DNA from: Algoriphagus ratkowskyi
GTDB taxonomy: Bacteria > Bacteroidota > Bacteroidia > Cytophagales > Cyclobacteriaceae
Direction: 5' to 3'
Assembly: GCF_002150505.1 (NCBI RefSeq)
Contig: NZ_MSSV01000009.1
Location: forward strand, 124,001-188,000
DNA: 64,000 nucleotides
Position numbers and translations under genes: made by a program. Under the pieces are notes generated by a model. It worked only from the letters and a program-made list of their open reading frames with translations, ran no database searches and was not told where the DNA came from. Position 1 is the first letter of the stretch, and each line of letters starts with the position of its first letter. Of the stretch, positions 36,101 through 44,129 are shown in pieces.

Positions 36101-36809
36101 GTCCCTTTTTCCATTTACTTAATACAAAACCAAAACTTAAAAGAAAATAAAGTAGAAAAATAGAGGTAAAGAAAATTAGTATGGCGGGGTTAACAACCCT
36201 TCCTGAGGGGATATAGCCAAAAAGGAAATTTACTCCAAAAAGCGGAATTCCCGCAAGATTAGTGACTATTAAAGAAGCCTCGTCAGGATTGGCAAATAGC
36301 TCAAATCGATCGTTACCAAAGATTTCTGGATTTGCTCCAGTGATCAGGTAATTATTTTCAATATTTCCCGGCCAAATCAAGCGAAGCACATGAAGCATCA
36401 CATAATCAACCCCATTTCTTTTGACATTTCGGACTTTAAGCAATAGAGTGCCATATGGATCTTCAAGGAGTTGGTATTCTCTCGTAAGATCTACTTGAGA
36501 AAAATCTAAGGTTAACGAGAAATCCGACCAATATACCAGTTTTTTATCCGGACTAAGTATGAAAAAAGGATAGCTATGATTAGGTGTACTTGTTTGCCCA
36601 AAACTCAAGGTATCATCAGGCCTAACATCCATTAGAACCCGAATAAAATCCTCATCAAACGCTCTATCTACTTTCTGCACACGATCCTGTAATGCCTGCA
36701 AATAGGTGTCTTGATCACTTTTTTGGAAGAAAAAGAAATTTAAGATTAATACAGCTAGAAGGGAGAAAATACTGATCAAAATGATCAGGCGACGAGAATC
36801 ATGCTTCAT
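33105..36809 (-). CDS. Large multi-TM sensor histidine kinase, NtrY-like
   Basis: A 1234-residue membrane kinase. TM1 at residues 9-27 is followed by an extracytoplasmic sensory region (about 30-185). Then comes a block of TM helices (about 190-470), a second extracytoplasmic region, two further TM helices (around 690-775), a third periplasmic loop and a last TM before a HAMP-like segment (about 945-1000). The H-box is HEIKNPLTPMKLT with phospho-acceptor His1024. N, G1 and G2 boxes (NLIINGMQA, DNGKGIS, GSGLGLAI) complete the ATPase domain. No receiver domain and no adjacent response regulator. It shares the strand with the large outer-membrane protein, 46 bases downstream. Confidence 0.9.
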   Translation of the reverse strand: MKHDSRRLIILISIFSLLAVLILNFFFFQKSDQDTYLQALQDRVQKVDRAFDEDFIRVLMDVRPDDTLSFGQTSTPNHSYPFFILSPDKKLVYWSDFSLTLDFSQVDLTREYQLLEDPYGTLLLKVRNVKRNGVDYVMLHVLRLIWPGNIENNYLITGANPEIFGNDRFELFANPDEASLIVTNLAGIPLFGVNFLFGYIPSGRVVNPAILIFFTSIFLLYFLLSFGFVLSKWKKGLRWQAIGYAILVLGGFRMMMLLLDFPSNVLNLSLFNSSNYASSWFNPSLGDLMINTLCGCLILGMVIFQLASKAMHEKIAVLKSHREFLVFFFFAVIVSSIGVYMVWSLPRDLMLNSQWGLDISSIPSFDWFKGISFFMLFLWGAVYVLISLTMFSLLLEINPRKNVYYKWLVIVGLPMAGVLFYFTVWGGVVCLIHLGFLFAIIRLELFKNAFKLGLDTFLTFFFACLVTAIISGISTFQAEKSELIQSKTRFANQNLIENDVMTEFFLGEIFTRIKGDLFIQNRISDPLFSKEPIETKIRRIYLDNYFDQFEVQVRIFAASGQQILGPSNSQNLKDLQLEYIKSDNATSVKDLYFIRGNESNNGNRFLAFVPMSKESSSLGTVFLELRQLRVQSTSVYPKLLLDKKYNDKLDPVVYDYSIFQDKEFIRNSGSFNYLSKDFERVLARNSLFTDGVSQGGYHHFGINNGDEVIIVSSKIITLAHFFGNISLFFVLFVIMTFMTILTNTLATGVKNFEFNYSTKLQLYLNFAFFFPILIISIITIGLLANSYRNDLDRQYIQKATLIRGNLGSFLNNQKPEEVNSDDLNEEVNELANTTASDIHLYSVEGKLESTNRPNIFDKKILSPLINPKAIAEIQEMGQSQYLADEQVGNLRYKAVYLSIPATANQKNLGILAVPFFESETELNTLIADVLSNIFNAFVVIFILFLFVSYFVSTNLTFPFKLLTQKLKATNLENNEPMYWGSKDEIGLLVNEYNNMLFKLENSKKVLATTEKESAWREMAKQVAHEIKNPLTPMKLTLQHLIRLQDAGRLDEPEKLKRSLETLIHQVDALSGIASSFSTFAKMPLPNNELINFKSVLNKVLELFSGDQQLELVFQDDSFKKDIPIMGDDKLFGRVISNLIINGMQAVEPGTKPVIKIWLWLTDQAVFLEITDNGKGISDELKDKIFIPNFSTKSTGSGLGLAIAKSGVETAGGKIWFDTELGKGTTFYLTFPLIG

Positions 36810-36825
36810 TTAGATGTAAAATAAA

Positions 36826-36858
36826 AAAAGCAAAGTCCTTGATCAAACTTTGCTTTTC
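36826..36858. terminator. Bidirectional terminator between respiratory cluster and kinase gene
   Basis: aaaagcaaagt (36827-36837) and actttgctttt (36847-36857) form a perfect hairpin flanked by A and T runs. It lies 10-40 bases past the stop of the small CAMC protein gene. Confidence 0.75.
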
Positions 36859-36865
36859 TATTCAT

Positions 36866-37117
36866 TTATTTTAAGGCTATTTTAGCCCTTCTTTTTTTAG
36901 CGTTTCGATACCAGAAAAAGCCTAGTACCATCGCAATGGCGTAGGGCATAACAAAGAGGTACATGATACCAAGGTTCAACCCAGCTGCGATGCTAGTATC
37001 TCCATTTGCAACATTATTTTCGACTGAAGCCCGACACATGGCACACTGAGCAAAGCTAGAAGTGTGAACCAAAAAAGCTACGAGGCAAAGAAATCCGATT
37101 TTGAATGCTTTATTCAT
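36866..37117 (-). CDS. Small exported CxxC protein of the respiratory cluster
   Basis: An 83-residue protein with a signal peptide ending SSFAQ, immediately followed by a CAMC motif (residues 25-28 region), a polar ASVENNVANGDTSIAAGLN segment, one TM helix (about 50-70) and a basic cytoplasmic tail. It lies at the end of the oxidase gene series after DUF420 and Sco1 genes. An exported CxxC followed by a membrane anchor suggests a thiol or copper role in oxidase maturation, but this is inference from context. I recall similar small proteins in the same place in related genomes, without known function. Confidence 0.7.
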   Translation of the reverse strand: MNKAFKIGFLCLVAFLVHTSSFAQCAMCRASVENNVANGDTSIAAGLNLGIMYLFVMPYAIAMVLGFFWYRNAKKRRAKIALK

Positions 37118-37237
37118 CTGTTAGAATTTATTTCAATTGTCATATGAAATCTAGCACAAGCAATAATCAATTTCCTGTGCTACTTAGAGTCATACTCGAT
37201 ATTATAATAGTCCTACGTTTTATAAGAACGCAGGTTT

Positions 37238-37792
37238 TTAATGTACGTAATACGGACTGATCATCAGGTAAACAATTACTCCACTGACAGTCACATAAAG
37301 CCAGATTGGAAAAGCAAATTTAACAACTTTCCGGTGTTTCACACGCTGATCTGTGTATCCATAATAGTAAGCAAAGAGGATTGGGAAAAGAGCCACGGCT
37401 GCAAGTATTATATGGGTAATCAACAGGAAGTAATAAAAACTCCTGATCGATCCTTCTCCACCAAAAGTGGTGCTTTCCGCCGCAGCGTGATAAATCACAT
37501 AAGACACTAAGAAAATAGCTCCTAATCCAAAAGCGACAGTCATTGAAGCTCTATGGTAGGAAATATTTCCTTTTTTGATAAACACAAAGCCGGCAATCAA
37601 GGCTACTGTAGCAGCTGAGTTTATTATTGCATTCAGATGTGGAAGGAAATACACCCAGTCAGCTCCTAAATCAAGTTTGGCTGGCATAAAGATAAGTAAC
37701 GCCACCACTATAGGGATGATCACGGATATGGCGATAATCCATCCTTTAACCTTTGCCTCATTCTCTAGCAGTCTATTCTCCTTCGCTTGCAT
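37238..37792 (-). CDS. DUF420 membrane protein (CtaM-like oxidase assembly factor)
   Basis: A 184-residue protein with five TM helices. The segment DWVYFLPHLNAIINSAATVALIAGFVFIKKGNISYHRASM and later ILAAVALFPILFAYYYGYT...KHRKVVKFAFPIWLYVTVSGVIVYLM are the DUF420 signature with conserved His residues. In Firmicutes a DUF420 protein (CtaM) is needed for aa3/haem-A oxidase maturation; the same role is inferred here. Its start overlaps the end of the Sco1 gene by 20 bases, so the two are coupled. Confidence 0.88.
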   Translation of the reverse strand: MQAKENRLLENEAKVKGWIIAISVIIPIVVALLIFMPAKLDLGADWVYFLPHLNAIINSAATVALIAGFVFIKKGNISYHRASMTVAFGLGAIFLVSYVIYHAAAESTTFGGEGSIRSFYYFLLITHIILAAVALFPILFAYYYGYTDQRVKHRKVVKFAFPIWLYVTVSGVIVYLMISPYYVH

Positions 37793-38447
37793 GTAACAAC
37801 ACTTTAGTCTCTAACATCAATAAATCCACATCTTCCCTGGAGGTACCACTATAATACCCTCTAATACGACCTAGTTCATCGACTAGTACAAATTTATCAC
37901 TGTGAACAAAATCGTCTGGAACACCCAAACCATCGATGGTTGGAATCATGAAACCACATTTGGCTAGGTTGTAAATCTTCTCTACATCACCTGTTAAGAA
38001 ATCCCACTTGCCAGCTACACCATTATACTTTTGCGCATACTCATTGAGAATTTCAGGTGTGTCATAAGTAGGATCGATACTGATAGACATAATCTGAACT
38101 TGATCTTCATTTCTAAACATATCATTTACCCTTTCCATTTCTGAGGACATTTTAGGGCAAATGCTAGGACAGGACGTAAAGAAAAAGTCAACTATGGTGA
38201 TTTTACCCTGCATTTCTGCTCTTCCAACTTCCCGTCCATCCTGATTAGAGAATGTAAACTCTGGGATGAAATGCTGAGTGGTATCTGAAGTAGGACAATC
38301 TTGATATGGACTATCTACGCCTTTCTCATAAAAGATTGGAATATCATACGTATTACTACCAAAACCTTTTAAGAACATAAAAATCAAGATAGGGACCAAA
38401 AGGATGCATACGAGCACGAAGCCTTGCAATATTCTTAAACTTTTCAT
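37773..38447 (-). CDS. SCO1/SenC copper chaperone
   Basis: Membrane-anchored thioredoxin-fold protein that delivers copper to the CuA site of oxidase subunit II. It has an N-terminal TM helix (residues 7-27), the CxxxC copper motif in SCPSICPKM, and the conserved downstream His in DDFVHSDKF. DPTYDTPEILNEYAQKY is the usual SCO helix. The length of 224 residues is typical. It follows the oxidase genes after a strong terminator (38466-38498), so it may be on a separate or attenuated transcript with DUF420. Confidence 0.93.
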   Translation of the reverse strand: MKSLRILQGFVLVCILLVPILIFMFLKGFGSNTYDIPIFYEKGVDSPYQDCPTSDTTQHFIPEFTFSNQDGREVGRAEMQGKITIVDFFFTSCPSICPKMSSEMERVNDMFRNEDQVQIMSISIDPTYDTPEILNEYAQKYNGVAGKWDFLTGDVEKIYNLAKCGFMIPTIDGLGVPDDFVHSDKFVLVDELGRIRGYYSGTSREDVDLLMLETKVLLHASEGE

Positions 38448-38462
38448 ACTAGTGGTTTAACA

Positions 38463-38498
38463 AAAAAGAAGGTTAAAGTGTCTCACTTCAACCTTCTT
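38463..38498 (-). terminator. Strong terminator between COX IV and Sco1 genes
   Basis: gaaggttaaagtg and cacttcaaccttc form a 13-base stem with one G-U pair and a TCT loop, followed on the minus strand by six T. It splits the oxidase operon from the Sco1-DUF420 genes. Confidence 0.85.
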
Positions 38499-38523
38499 TT
38501 TAAATAAATATTGAGAAATTAGC

Positions 38524-38856
38524 CTAATACCAGCGTAATGAAAATATCACCGTTCCTTCTTTTACAAGAACAACTATGAGCCAAAACAAGAATACTATCG
38601 GTACTAAAATAGAATAAATCAATGGCTTGACCTCATCTCCGAGGTGCATGAATTCCATCATTATATATTTTGCTTTCCATACGGTCAATACCATAAACAG
38701 TACGTAAAGTAAGATGCCTCTAGGCATGGTAAAAGCCATTACGAATTCTGCAGCCGTTATTAACAGCAGAATCAACGCTGTTTTCCAGATTTTCTTAATC
38801 TTATCGTCGTTTCTAGGAACAACGGAAAGTGTAGATTTATTTTCTTGAATATCCAT
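38524..38856 (-). CDS. Cytochrome c oxidase subunit IV-type protein
   Basis: A 110-residue protein with three TM helices (about residues 25-42, 46-66, 80-103) and a short soluble N-terminus. It matches the prokaryotic cytochrome C oxidase subunit IV family in size, the KAKYIMMEFMHL segment after TM2 and the LVPIVFLFWLIVVLV third helix. It lies 18 bases after the subunit III gene and is the last oxidase structural gene before a terminator. It stabilises the oxidase core. Confidence 0.87.
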   Translation of the reverse strand: MDIQENKSTLSVVPRNDDKIKKIWKTALILLLITAAEFVMAFTMPRGILLYVLFMVLTVWKAKYIMMEFMHLGDEVKPLIYSILVPIVFLFWLIVVLVKEGTVIFSLRWY

Positions 38857-38874
38857 AATTCTAATTTTAAGGGC

Positions 38875-39651
38875 TTAGATCAGGTAGAATAAAGTAAATA
38901 CAAAGACCCATACAAGGTCAACAAAGTGCCAATACAAACCGACTTTTTCTACCATTTCGTAGTGACCACGTCTGTCATAAACTCCAACAGCTGCCTGATA
39001 AAACACCATGAAAAGGAGTATCACACCTATAGTAACGTGGAATCCGTGGAATCCTGTGATAAAGAAGAAAAGGTTTGCGAAGGATGCTGGACCATACTCA
39101 TTTACAACCAAGTTTGCTCCGAAAACTGTTTCAGTAACATTTTGGCTAAACACATTGATGTAATTTAAAACCGCTCCGGTGTCAGAACCATGAATGAAGT
39201 GATTCCACTCCCAAGCTTGACATCCCAAGAATGTTATGCCTCCAAAAAGCGTCCACAGCATCCACTTTACAACATCATTTCTGTCATTTCTGTGACCAGC
39301 TTCTACAGCCAATACCATAGTAACAGAACTTGCGATAAGTATAAAGGTCATTAGACCTACGAAAACAAGTGGAAGATGAACTCCATGTACAAATGGAATA
39401 GCATCGAATACCAGCTCAGGAATTGGCCAATATTCATTAGAACCTACAAAGTCCGTAGCAGGGCCTGCATAAGCAGGATAACTGACACGGATGCCAATAT
39501 AGGTAATCAAAAAAGCAGCAAAAGTAAAGATATCCGAAAGTAGGAAAAACCACATCATGAGTTTCCCATAGCTAGCTTTGAGAGGTTCGTTACCACCTCC
39601 CCAAACGCCTCTTTTCGAACTTACTCCTATAGCAGTAGAATGCGCAGACAT
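38875..39651 (-). CDS. coxC: Cytochrome c oxidase subunit III, long form
   Basis: A 258-residue COX3-family protein with seven predicted TM helices. Marks are GKLMMWFFLLSDIFTFAAFL near the N-terminus, GCQAWEWNHFIH in the middle, FFFITGFHGFHVTIGV with the conserved His-Gly-Phe-His, and a C-terminal YWHFVDLVWVFVFTLFYL. It follows a shorter COX3-family gene, a pairing common in Bacteroidota oxidase clusters. Part of the aa3-type oxidase. Confidence 0.93.
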   Translation of the reverse strand: MSAHSTAIGVSSKRGVWGGGNEPLKASYGKLMMWFFLLSDIFTFAAFLITYIGIRVSYPAYAGPATDFVGSNEYWPIPELVFDAIPFVHGVHLPLVFVGLMTFILIASSVTMVLAVEAGHRNDRNDVVKWMLWTLFGGITFLGCQAWEWNHFIHGSDTGAVLNYINVFSQNVTETVFGANLVVNEYGPASFANLFFFITGFHGFHVTIGVILLFMVFYQAAVGVYDRRGHYEMVEKVGLYWHFVDLVWVFVFTLFYLI

Positions 39652-39678
39652 AAGATATTGATTTGTACTTGGTTAATT

Positions 39679-40263
39679 TTAATGATTCAAAAGCAAAAAC
39701 ATAAATAGATATAACCACAAAGCCGCTAAGAAATGCCAAAATGTGGTCGCCATTTCAAGTGTATCTAATGACTTGGAATGGACTTTATATCTATAAGTCG
39801 AAATTAATACAATAATCAGAAATATCACACCGCTGATTAAGTGAACTGCATGCAATCCTGTGAAAACATACAGAAAGGATCCTGAAGGATTGCCAACGAA
39901 AAACACATTTTCGTCAACCAAAGCTACCCAGCTATACCACTGACTTACTAAAAACCCAAGTCCAAATAGAACGGCTAAAGTAATACCTATCCTAAGCCCC
40001 ATGAGATTATCTTTCTTTGCAGAAGAATAAGCGTATTGAAGGAATATACTGCTGATAATCACTATAGCAGAAGAAAACCAGAAAATGGATGGAAGATCAT
40101 ATTCTAACCAATTCCCTTCAGATTGTCTCACAATATAAGCACTTGTAAGGCCTGCAAAGATCATTACAATAGTTACTAAGAACAGCCATAACCCAAACTT
40201 CTTTGGATGCATAGCAATGGGCTGTTCTACCATATCGACGTATTTCAATTCCTTTTCCATCAT
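39679..40263 (-). CDS. Cytochrome c oxidase subunit III-family protein, short form
   Basis: A 194-residue protein with five TM helices. KKFGLWLFLVTIVMIFAGLTSAYIVRQ, FTGLHAVHLISGVIFLI and TFWHFLAALWLYLFMFLLL show the COX3 fold. It is encoded between ctaB and the longer COX3 gene. The ATG overlaps the ctaB stop by one base (TAATG), implying coupled translation. It is not a fragment of the next gene, because it has its own complete helix set and terminal WHF motif. Confidence 0.9.
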   Translation of the reverse strand: MMEKELKYVDMVEQPIAMHPKKFGLWLFLVTIVMIFAGLTSAYIVRQSEGNWLEYDLPSIFWFSSAIVIISSIFLQYAYSSAKKDNLMGLRIGITLAVLFGLGFLVSQWYSWVALVDENVFFVGNPSGSFLYVFTGLHAVHLISGVIFLIIVLISTYRYKVHSKSLDTLEMATTFWHFLAALWLYLFMFLLLNH

Positions 40264-41165
40264 TACGGTAGTTTATCTAATAAATATGCAATCTGTACGA
40301 TTGGCAAATATAAAAAGGAGCCAAACATAATTCTAAGTGCCGATTTGCGAGAGCAATCTTTCATCAAGGAGAAAGTCTGAGCAAGAAATAAAACACCACA
40401 TACAGTCGCTACAATGCCTGAAGTCATCCCCGTAAGTCCGAAATAAGTAGGAAGCAATCCGAGAGGCAACAAAAACAAAGTGTAAATCATTATTTGAATA
40501 GCTGTATTCAAATCTTTTCCACCACCACTTGGTAGCAACTTAAATCCTGCTGCCTTGTAATCCTCATCTCCAACCCAGGCAATAGCCCAAAAGTGAGGAA
40601 ATTGCCAGATAAACTGAATTCCAAAGATTATTAAAGCTTCATGAGTAATAGCTCCAGTAGCAGCTGTCCATCCTAATAGCGGAGGAAGAGCACCAGGAAT
40701 AGCGCCAACAAAAACAGCAATAGGACCTACTCTTTTCAGTGGCGTATATACAAATACATACAGCACCATACTTAAAATACCCAACCAAGTAGTCAGAGGA
40801 TTGGTGAAATACCAAAGTAAACCTACACCTAGGATAGCTACTAATGATGTAACCCAAAGGGCCTCTTGTAAAGAAATGAGTTTTTGAGGAAGAGGTCGGT
40901 TTTGCGTACGCTTCATCAACTTATCGAGATCACGCTCAAGGATCTCATTGGCAGCGCAAGAGGCACCACTAATTAAGAATCCACCAATAGCTAAACCTAG
41001 AAATCCAGACCAACCAAAACTAACCCCGCGATCACCAAGAATGTAGCCAAATACTGCTGAGAAAGTAACTAAAGCAGAAAGCCTTAATTTAATCAACTCA
41101 GCGTAAGCTTTAACCTTGATTAGCACTATGTTACTAATATGGTCAGTTACTTCCACTGTCCTCAT
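40263..41165 (-). CDS. ctaB: Protohaem IX farnesyltransferase (haem O synthase)
   Basis: UbiA-superfamily membrane prenyltransferase converting haem B to haem O. The start at 41165 (MRTVEVTDHIS) is chosen because the frame's earlier ATG at 41354 would overlap ctaA by 187 bases and adds non-homologous residues. The motif NEILERDLDKLMKRTQNRPLP holds the first Asp-rich site, and GDEDYKAAGFKLLP near residue 200 the second. Eight to nine TM helices. It starts two bases after the ctaA stop and feeds haem A synthesis for the oxidase encoded around it. Confidence 0.95.
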   Translation of the reverse strand: MRTVEVTDHISNIVLIKVKAYAELIKLRLSALVTFSAVFGYILGDRGVSFGWSGFLGLAIGGFLISGASCAANEILERDLDKLMKRTQNRPLPQKLISLQEALWVTSLVAILGVGLLWYFTNPLTTWLGILSMVLYVFVYTPLKRVGPIAVFVGAIPGALPPLLGWTAATGAITHEALIIFGIQFIWQFPHFWAIAWVGDEDYKAAGFKLLPSGGGKDLNTAIQIMIYTLFLLPLGLLPTYFGLTGMTSGIVATVCGVLFLAQTFSLMKDCSRKSALRIMFGSFLYLPIVQIAYLLDKLP

Positions 41166-41167
41166 AT

Positions 41168-42244
41168 TCAATTTGTATTTAATCGATATTGAACGTTTTC
41201 TCTGATTTCTAGAAGTAAGATGACTTGAACACCTATAATCAAAGTACCTAATAAGAGATGGATTGGCTGAAGAAATGCAGGGATACCGAAGTATGCCATT
41301 GTTATTCCTGTAGCTATTTCCAGTATAATCAGAATCATCAAGACCTGAGACCAAAGATTCACTTGAGACTTTCTAAGGGTATATTTGAAAGCCCAGAAGA
41401 AGTACAACACATGGATTGCTACCAGAACTATTGAGAACGACCGATGAATAAGGAATTCAAACCCGATTCTATCTATCCATTCGTTTCTAAGCATATTTCC
41501 AAGTGAGGAAGAAATTATATCTATCTGCTCACGAACCTGAGTACCTAACACAATCTGAATAAGCATTAAGAAAGTACCTATTAATAGGACTAACTCTATT
41601 CGTTGTGGGACGTCCATTTTCACCCCTTCACTTTTGACCAACTTGCCGGATCTATGATACACATTGATTAAGAGAGAGACTAGAAGCAAAGCTTGCAACA
41701 TATGGAAAGTAATCATCCAGTGCAGCAAATTTGTAGAAACTACAATTGAACCTATCCATCCAATGAAAATCACAAGAATCAGATTGAAAACAGAAAGGAT
41801 AGGAATCCATCGATCTAACTTACCTAGTGGAAAAGATTTCCAAACTGTAAGAATAATCAACAAACCAATGATAACTCCTGCCAATCGATTGAGATATTCA
41901 ATCCATGTTTTCATTGGATTGAATTCTTCTTCAATAAGAATGGACTTATCATTTGCTATTTCTTCAGCTTTTTCTGAGAATCCTAGTCTTTCAATTGTGG
42001 CCACAAACCGTTCGTTCTTGGCAATTCTTTTATTTAAATAAATCTCCTGATAATTTGCTGGCAGTTGATCCACACTAGTAGGTGGAATAAAACTACCAAA
42101 GCATTTCGGCCAATCGGGACAGCCCATTCCAGAACCGGAACTTCTAACTATCCCACCGATAAGTATCAGTATATAAACAGCTATCACCGTAATTACACTC
42201 ACACGGCGAAAGCTGTTTATCAATTTATCAGTGACTTGTTGCAT
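41168..42244 (-). CDS. ctaA: Haem A synthase (COX15/CtaA)
   Basis: A 358-residue membrane monooxygenase that converts haem O to haem A. GGIVRSSGSGMGCPDWPKCFGSFIPP contains the conserved Cys pair loop of CtaA. Paired His ligands occur in LLHWMITFHMLQALL and later in FLIHRSFSIVLVAIHVLYFF and LQPIHLLLGTL. Eight TM helices. Its first codons overlap the end of the subunit I gene by 17 bases, and ctaB follows two bases after its stop. Confidence 0.95.
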   Translation of the reverse strand: MQQVTDKLINSFRRVSVITVIAVYILILIGGIVRSSGSGMGCPDWPKCFGSFIPPTSVDQLPANYQEIYLNKRIAKNERFVATIERLGFSEKAEEIANDKSILIEEEFNPMKTWIEYLNRLAGVIIGLLIILTVWKSFPLGKLDRWIPILSVFNLILVIFIGWIGSIVVSTNLLHWMITFHMLQALLLVSLLINVYHRSGKLVKSEGVKMDVPQRIELVLLIGTFLMLIQIVLGTQVREQIDIISSSLGNMLRNEWIDRIGFEFLIHRSFSIVLVAIHVLYFFWAFKYTLRKSQVNLWSQVLMILIILEIATGITMAYFGIPAFLQPIHLLLGTLIIGVQVILLLEIRENVQYRLNTN

Positions 42245-44111
42245 TTGAAGCCATTACGTCTTCTTCTTCCTTCATAATCTCTAATTCAAGTTTAACCATT
42301 TCCTGCTCGTGAGGAAGGTTTGACTCTGGAGTAGCTGAAAGAGGAACAGTTTGCATAATGAAGTCCTCTTCAGCACCTGGCTTAGAGTAATCATATGGCC
42401 ATCTATATACAGTAGGAATCTCACCTGGCCAATTACCGTGACCTGGTACAAGAGGAGTCGACCACTCCAATGTATTTGATCTCCAAGGGTTCAATGTTGC
42501 TTTTCTACCTTTATACATAGAATAGAAGAAGTTGAACAAGAAGATAAACTGTGCAGCAAAGGTGATGATTGCAGCTACTGACACAAACATGTTTAAATCA
42601 GTGTACATGTTCGCAAACTCAAAGCTTGTCCAGCTATAGTATCTTCTTGGAAAACCTGCGATGCCTATGTAGTGCATTGGGAAAAACACTAAATAAACTC
42701 CTACAAATGATAACCAGAAGTGAATGTATCCCAATTTAGCATCCATCATCCTTCCGAACATTTTAGGGAACCAGTGGTAAACACCAGCTACCATTCCAAA
42801 GAAAGATGCTGCTCCCATCACCAAGTGAAAGTGAGCAACTACGAAGTATGTATCGTGCAATTGAATATCAATTGCTGAGTTACCAAGGAAGATACCTGTT
42901 AATCCACCTGAGATAAAGAATGAAACCAAACCTATAGAGAACAACATGGCTGGAGTAAAAATCAAGTTTCCTCTCCAAAGCGTGGTCAAGTAATTAAATA
43001 CTTTCACGGCAGATGGGATTGCAATAATCAAAGTAAGGAACATGAAGATAGATCCAAGGAAAGGATTCATACCTGACACGAACATATGGTGAGCCCAAAC
43101 CACGAAGGAAAGCACTGTAATACCAAGCAAAGAAATAATCATCGCCTTGTATCCAAAGATCGGCTTTCTTGAGTTAGTAGAGATCACTTCAGATGTAATA
43201 CCCAAAGCAGGAAGTAATACAATATACACTTCAGGGTGACCTAAGAACCAAAACAAATGCTGATATAGAACTGGGCTACCGCCTGTGTTAGGAAGAGCTT
43301 CTCCACCAATATATATATCAGAAAGATAGAATGAAGTACCAAAACTTCTATCAAATACCAATAGTAATGCCGCTGCAAACAGAACAGGGAAGGACAATAG
43401 TCCAATTACTGCAGTAAGGAAGAATGCCCAAATAGTCAAAGGAAGCTTAGAGAAAGACATTCCTTTTGTTCTCAGGTTAATTACCGTGGTAATGTAATTG
43501 ATACCGCCCATTAGAGACGATGCAATAAATAAAGTCATCGCTACTAACCATAAGGTCATTCCAAGGCCTGAACCTGGAATTGCTTGTTCCAATGCAGATA
43601 AAGGTGGGTAGACTACCCATCCACCAGCAGCGGGACCAGTTTTAAGAAACAATGATATAAACATGATAACTCCAGAAAGGAAAAACAACCAATAGGAAAG
43701 CATGTTCATAAAACCCGATGCCATATCTCTAGCACCGATTTGCAATGGAATAAGAAAGTTGGAAAATGTCCCACTCAAGCCTGCCGTCAACACGAAGAAT
43801 ACCATAATGGTACCATGCATTGTCACTAATGCTAAATAGAAGGTAGGATCAAGTTTCCCGGTTTCGTCAATCCAACCACCCAAAATCGGACGAAGGAATG
43901 ACATATCCATATCAGGAAAGCCTAATTGCAACCTAAACAGGATAGAAAGAAAACCACCAATCAGAGCCCAGAACATACCTGTTACCAAGTATTGCTTTGC
44001 GATCATTTTGTGATCTTGGGAGAAAATATATTTTGTTACAAAATTATCATGGTGCTCATGGTCATGATGATCGTGTGCTGCGTCATGATTTGCGACAGAT
44101 GCTGTTGACAT
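42228..44111 (-). CDS. coxA: Cytochrome c oxidase subunit I
   Basis: Catalytic haem-copper subunit, 627 residues, 12 core TM helices. The N-terminus is His-rich (DHHDHEHHD). MHGTIMVFFVLTAG carries the low-spin haem His, HPEVYIVLLPALG holds the cross-linked CuB His-Tyr pair (A-type oxidase), VWAHHMFVSGMNP the two other CuB His residues, and HDTYFVVAHFHLVMGA the haem ligands near helix X. The C-terminal soluble tail includes NPWRSNTLEWSTPLVPGHGNWPGEIP. It lies 18 bases after coxB. With ACIII upstream it forms the terminal respiratory module reducing oxygen to water. Confidence 0.97.
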   Translation of the reverse strand: MSTASVANHDAAHDHHDHEHHDNFVTKYIFSQDHKMIAKQYLVTGMFWALIGGFLSILFRLQLGFPDMDMSFLRPILGGWIDETGKLDPTFYLALVTMHGTIMVFFVLTAGLSGTFSNFLIPLQIGARDMASGFMNMLSYWLFFLSGVIMFISLFLKTGPAAGGWVVYPPLSALEQAIPGSGLGMTLWLVAMTLFIASSLMGGINYITTVINLRTKGMSFSKLPLTIWAFFLTAVIGLLSFPVLFAAALLLVFDRSFGTSFYLSDIYIGGEALPNTGGSPVLYQHLFWFLGHPEVYIVLLPALGITSEVISTNSRKPIFGYKAMIISLLGITVLSFVVWAHHMFVSGMNPFLGSIFMFLTLIIAIPSAVKVFNYLTTLWRGNLIFTPAMLFSIGLVSFFISGGLTGIFLGNSAIDIQLHDTYFVVAHFHLVMGAASFFGMVAGVYHWFPKMFGRMMDAKLGYIHFWLSFVGVYLVFFPMHYIGIAGFPRRYYSWTSFEFANMYTDLNMFVSVAAIITFAAQFIFLFNFFYSMYKGRKATLNPWRSNTLEWSTPLVPGHGNWPGEIPTVYRWPYDYSKPGAEEDFIMQTVPLSATPESNLPHEQEMVKLELEIMKEEEDVMASNATSH

Positions 44112-44129
44112 AATCTATAATTTTGTTTG

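Noticed and set aside
38875..40263. Two adjacent COX3-family frames as one broken gene
   Set aside because: Each has its own start, full helix set and terminal WHF-type motif, and this pairing is normal in Bacteroidota oxidase clusters.
41166..41354. Longer N-terminus for ctaB
   Set aside because: It would overlap ctaA by 187 bases and the residues are unlike haem O synthases. The start at 41165 sits two bases after the ctaA stop.
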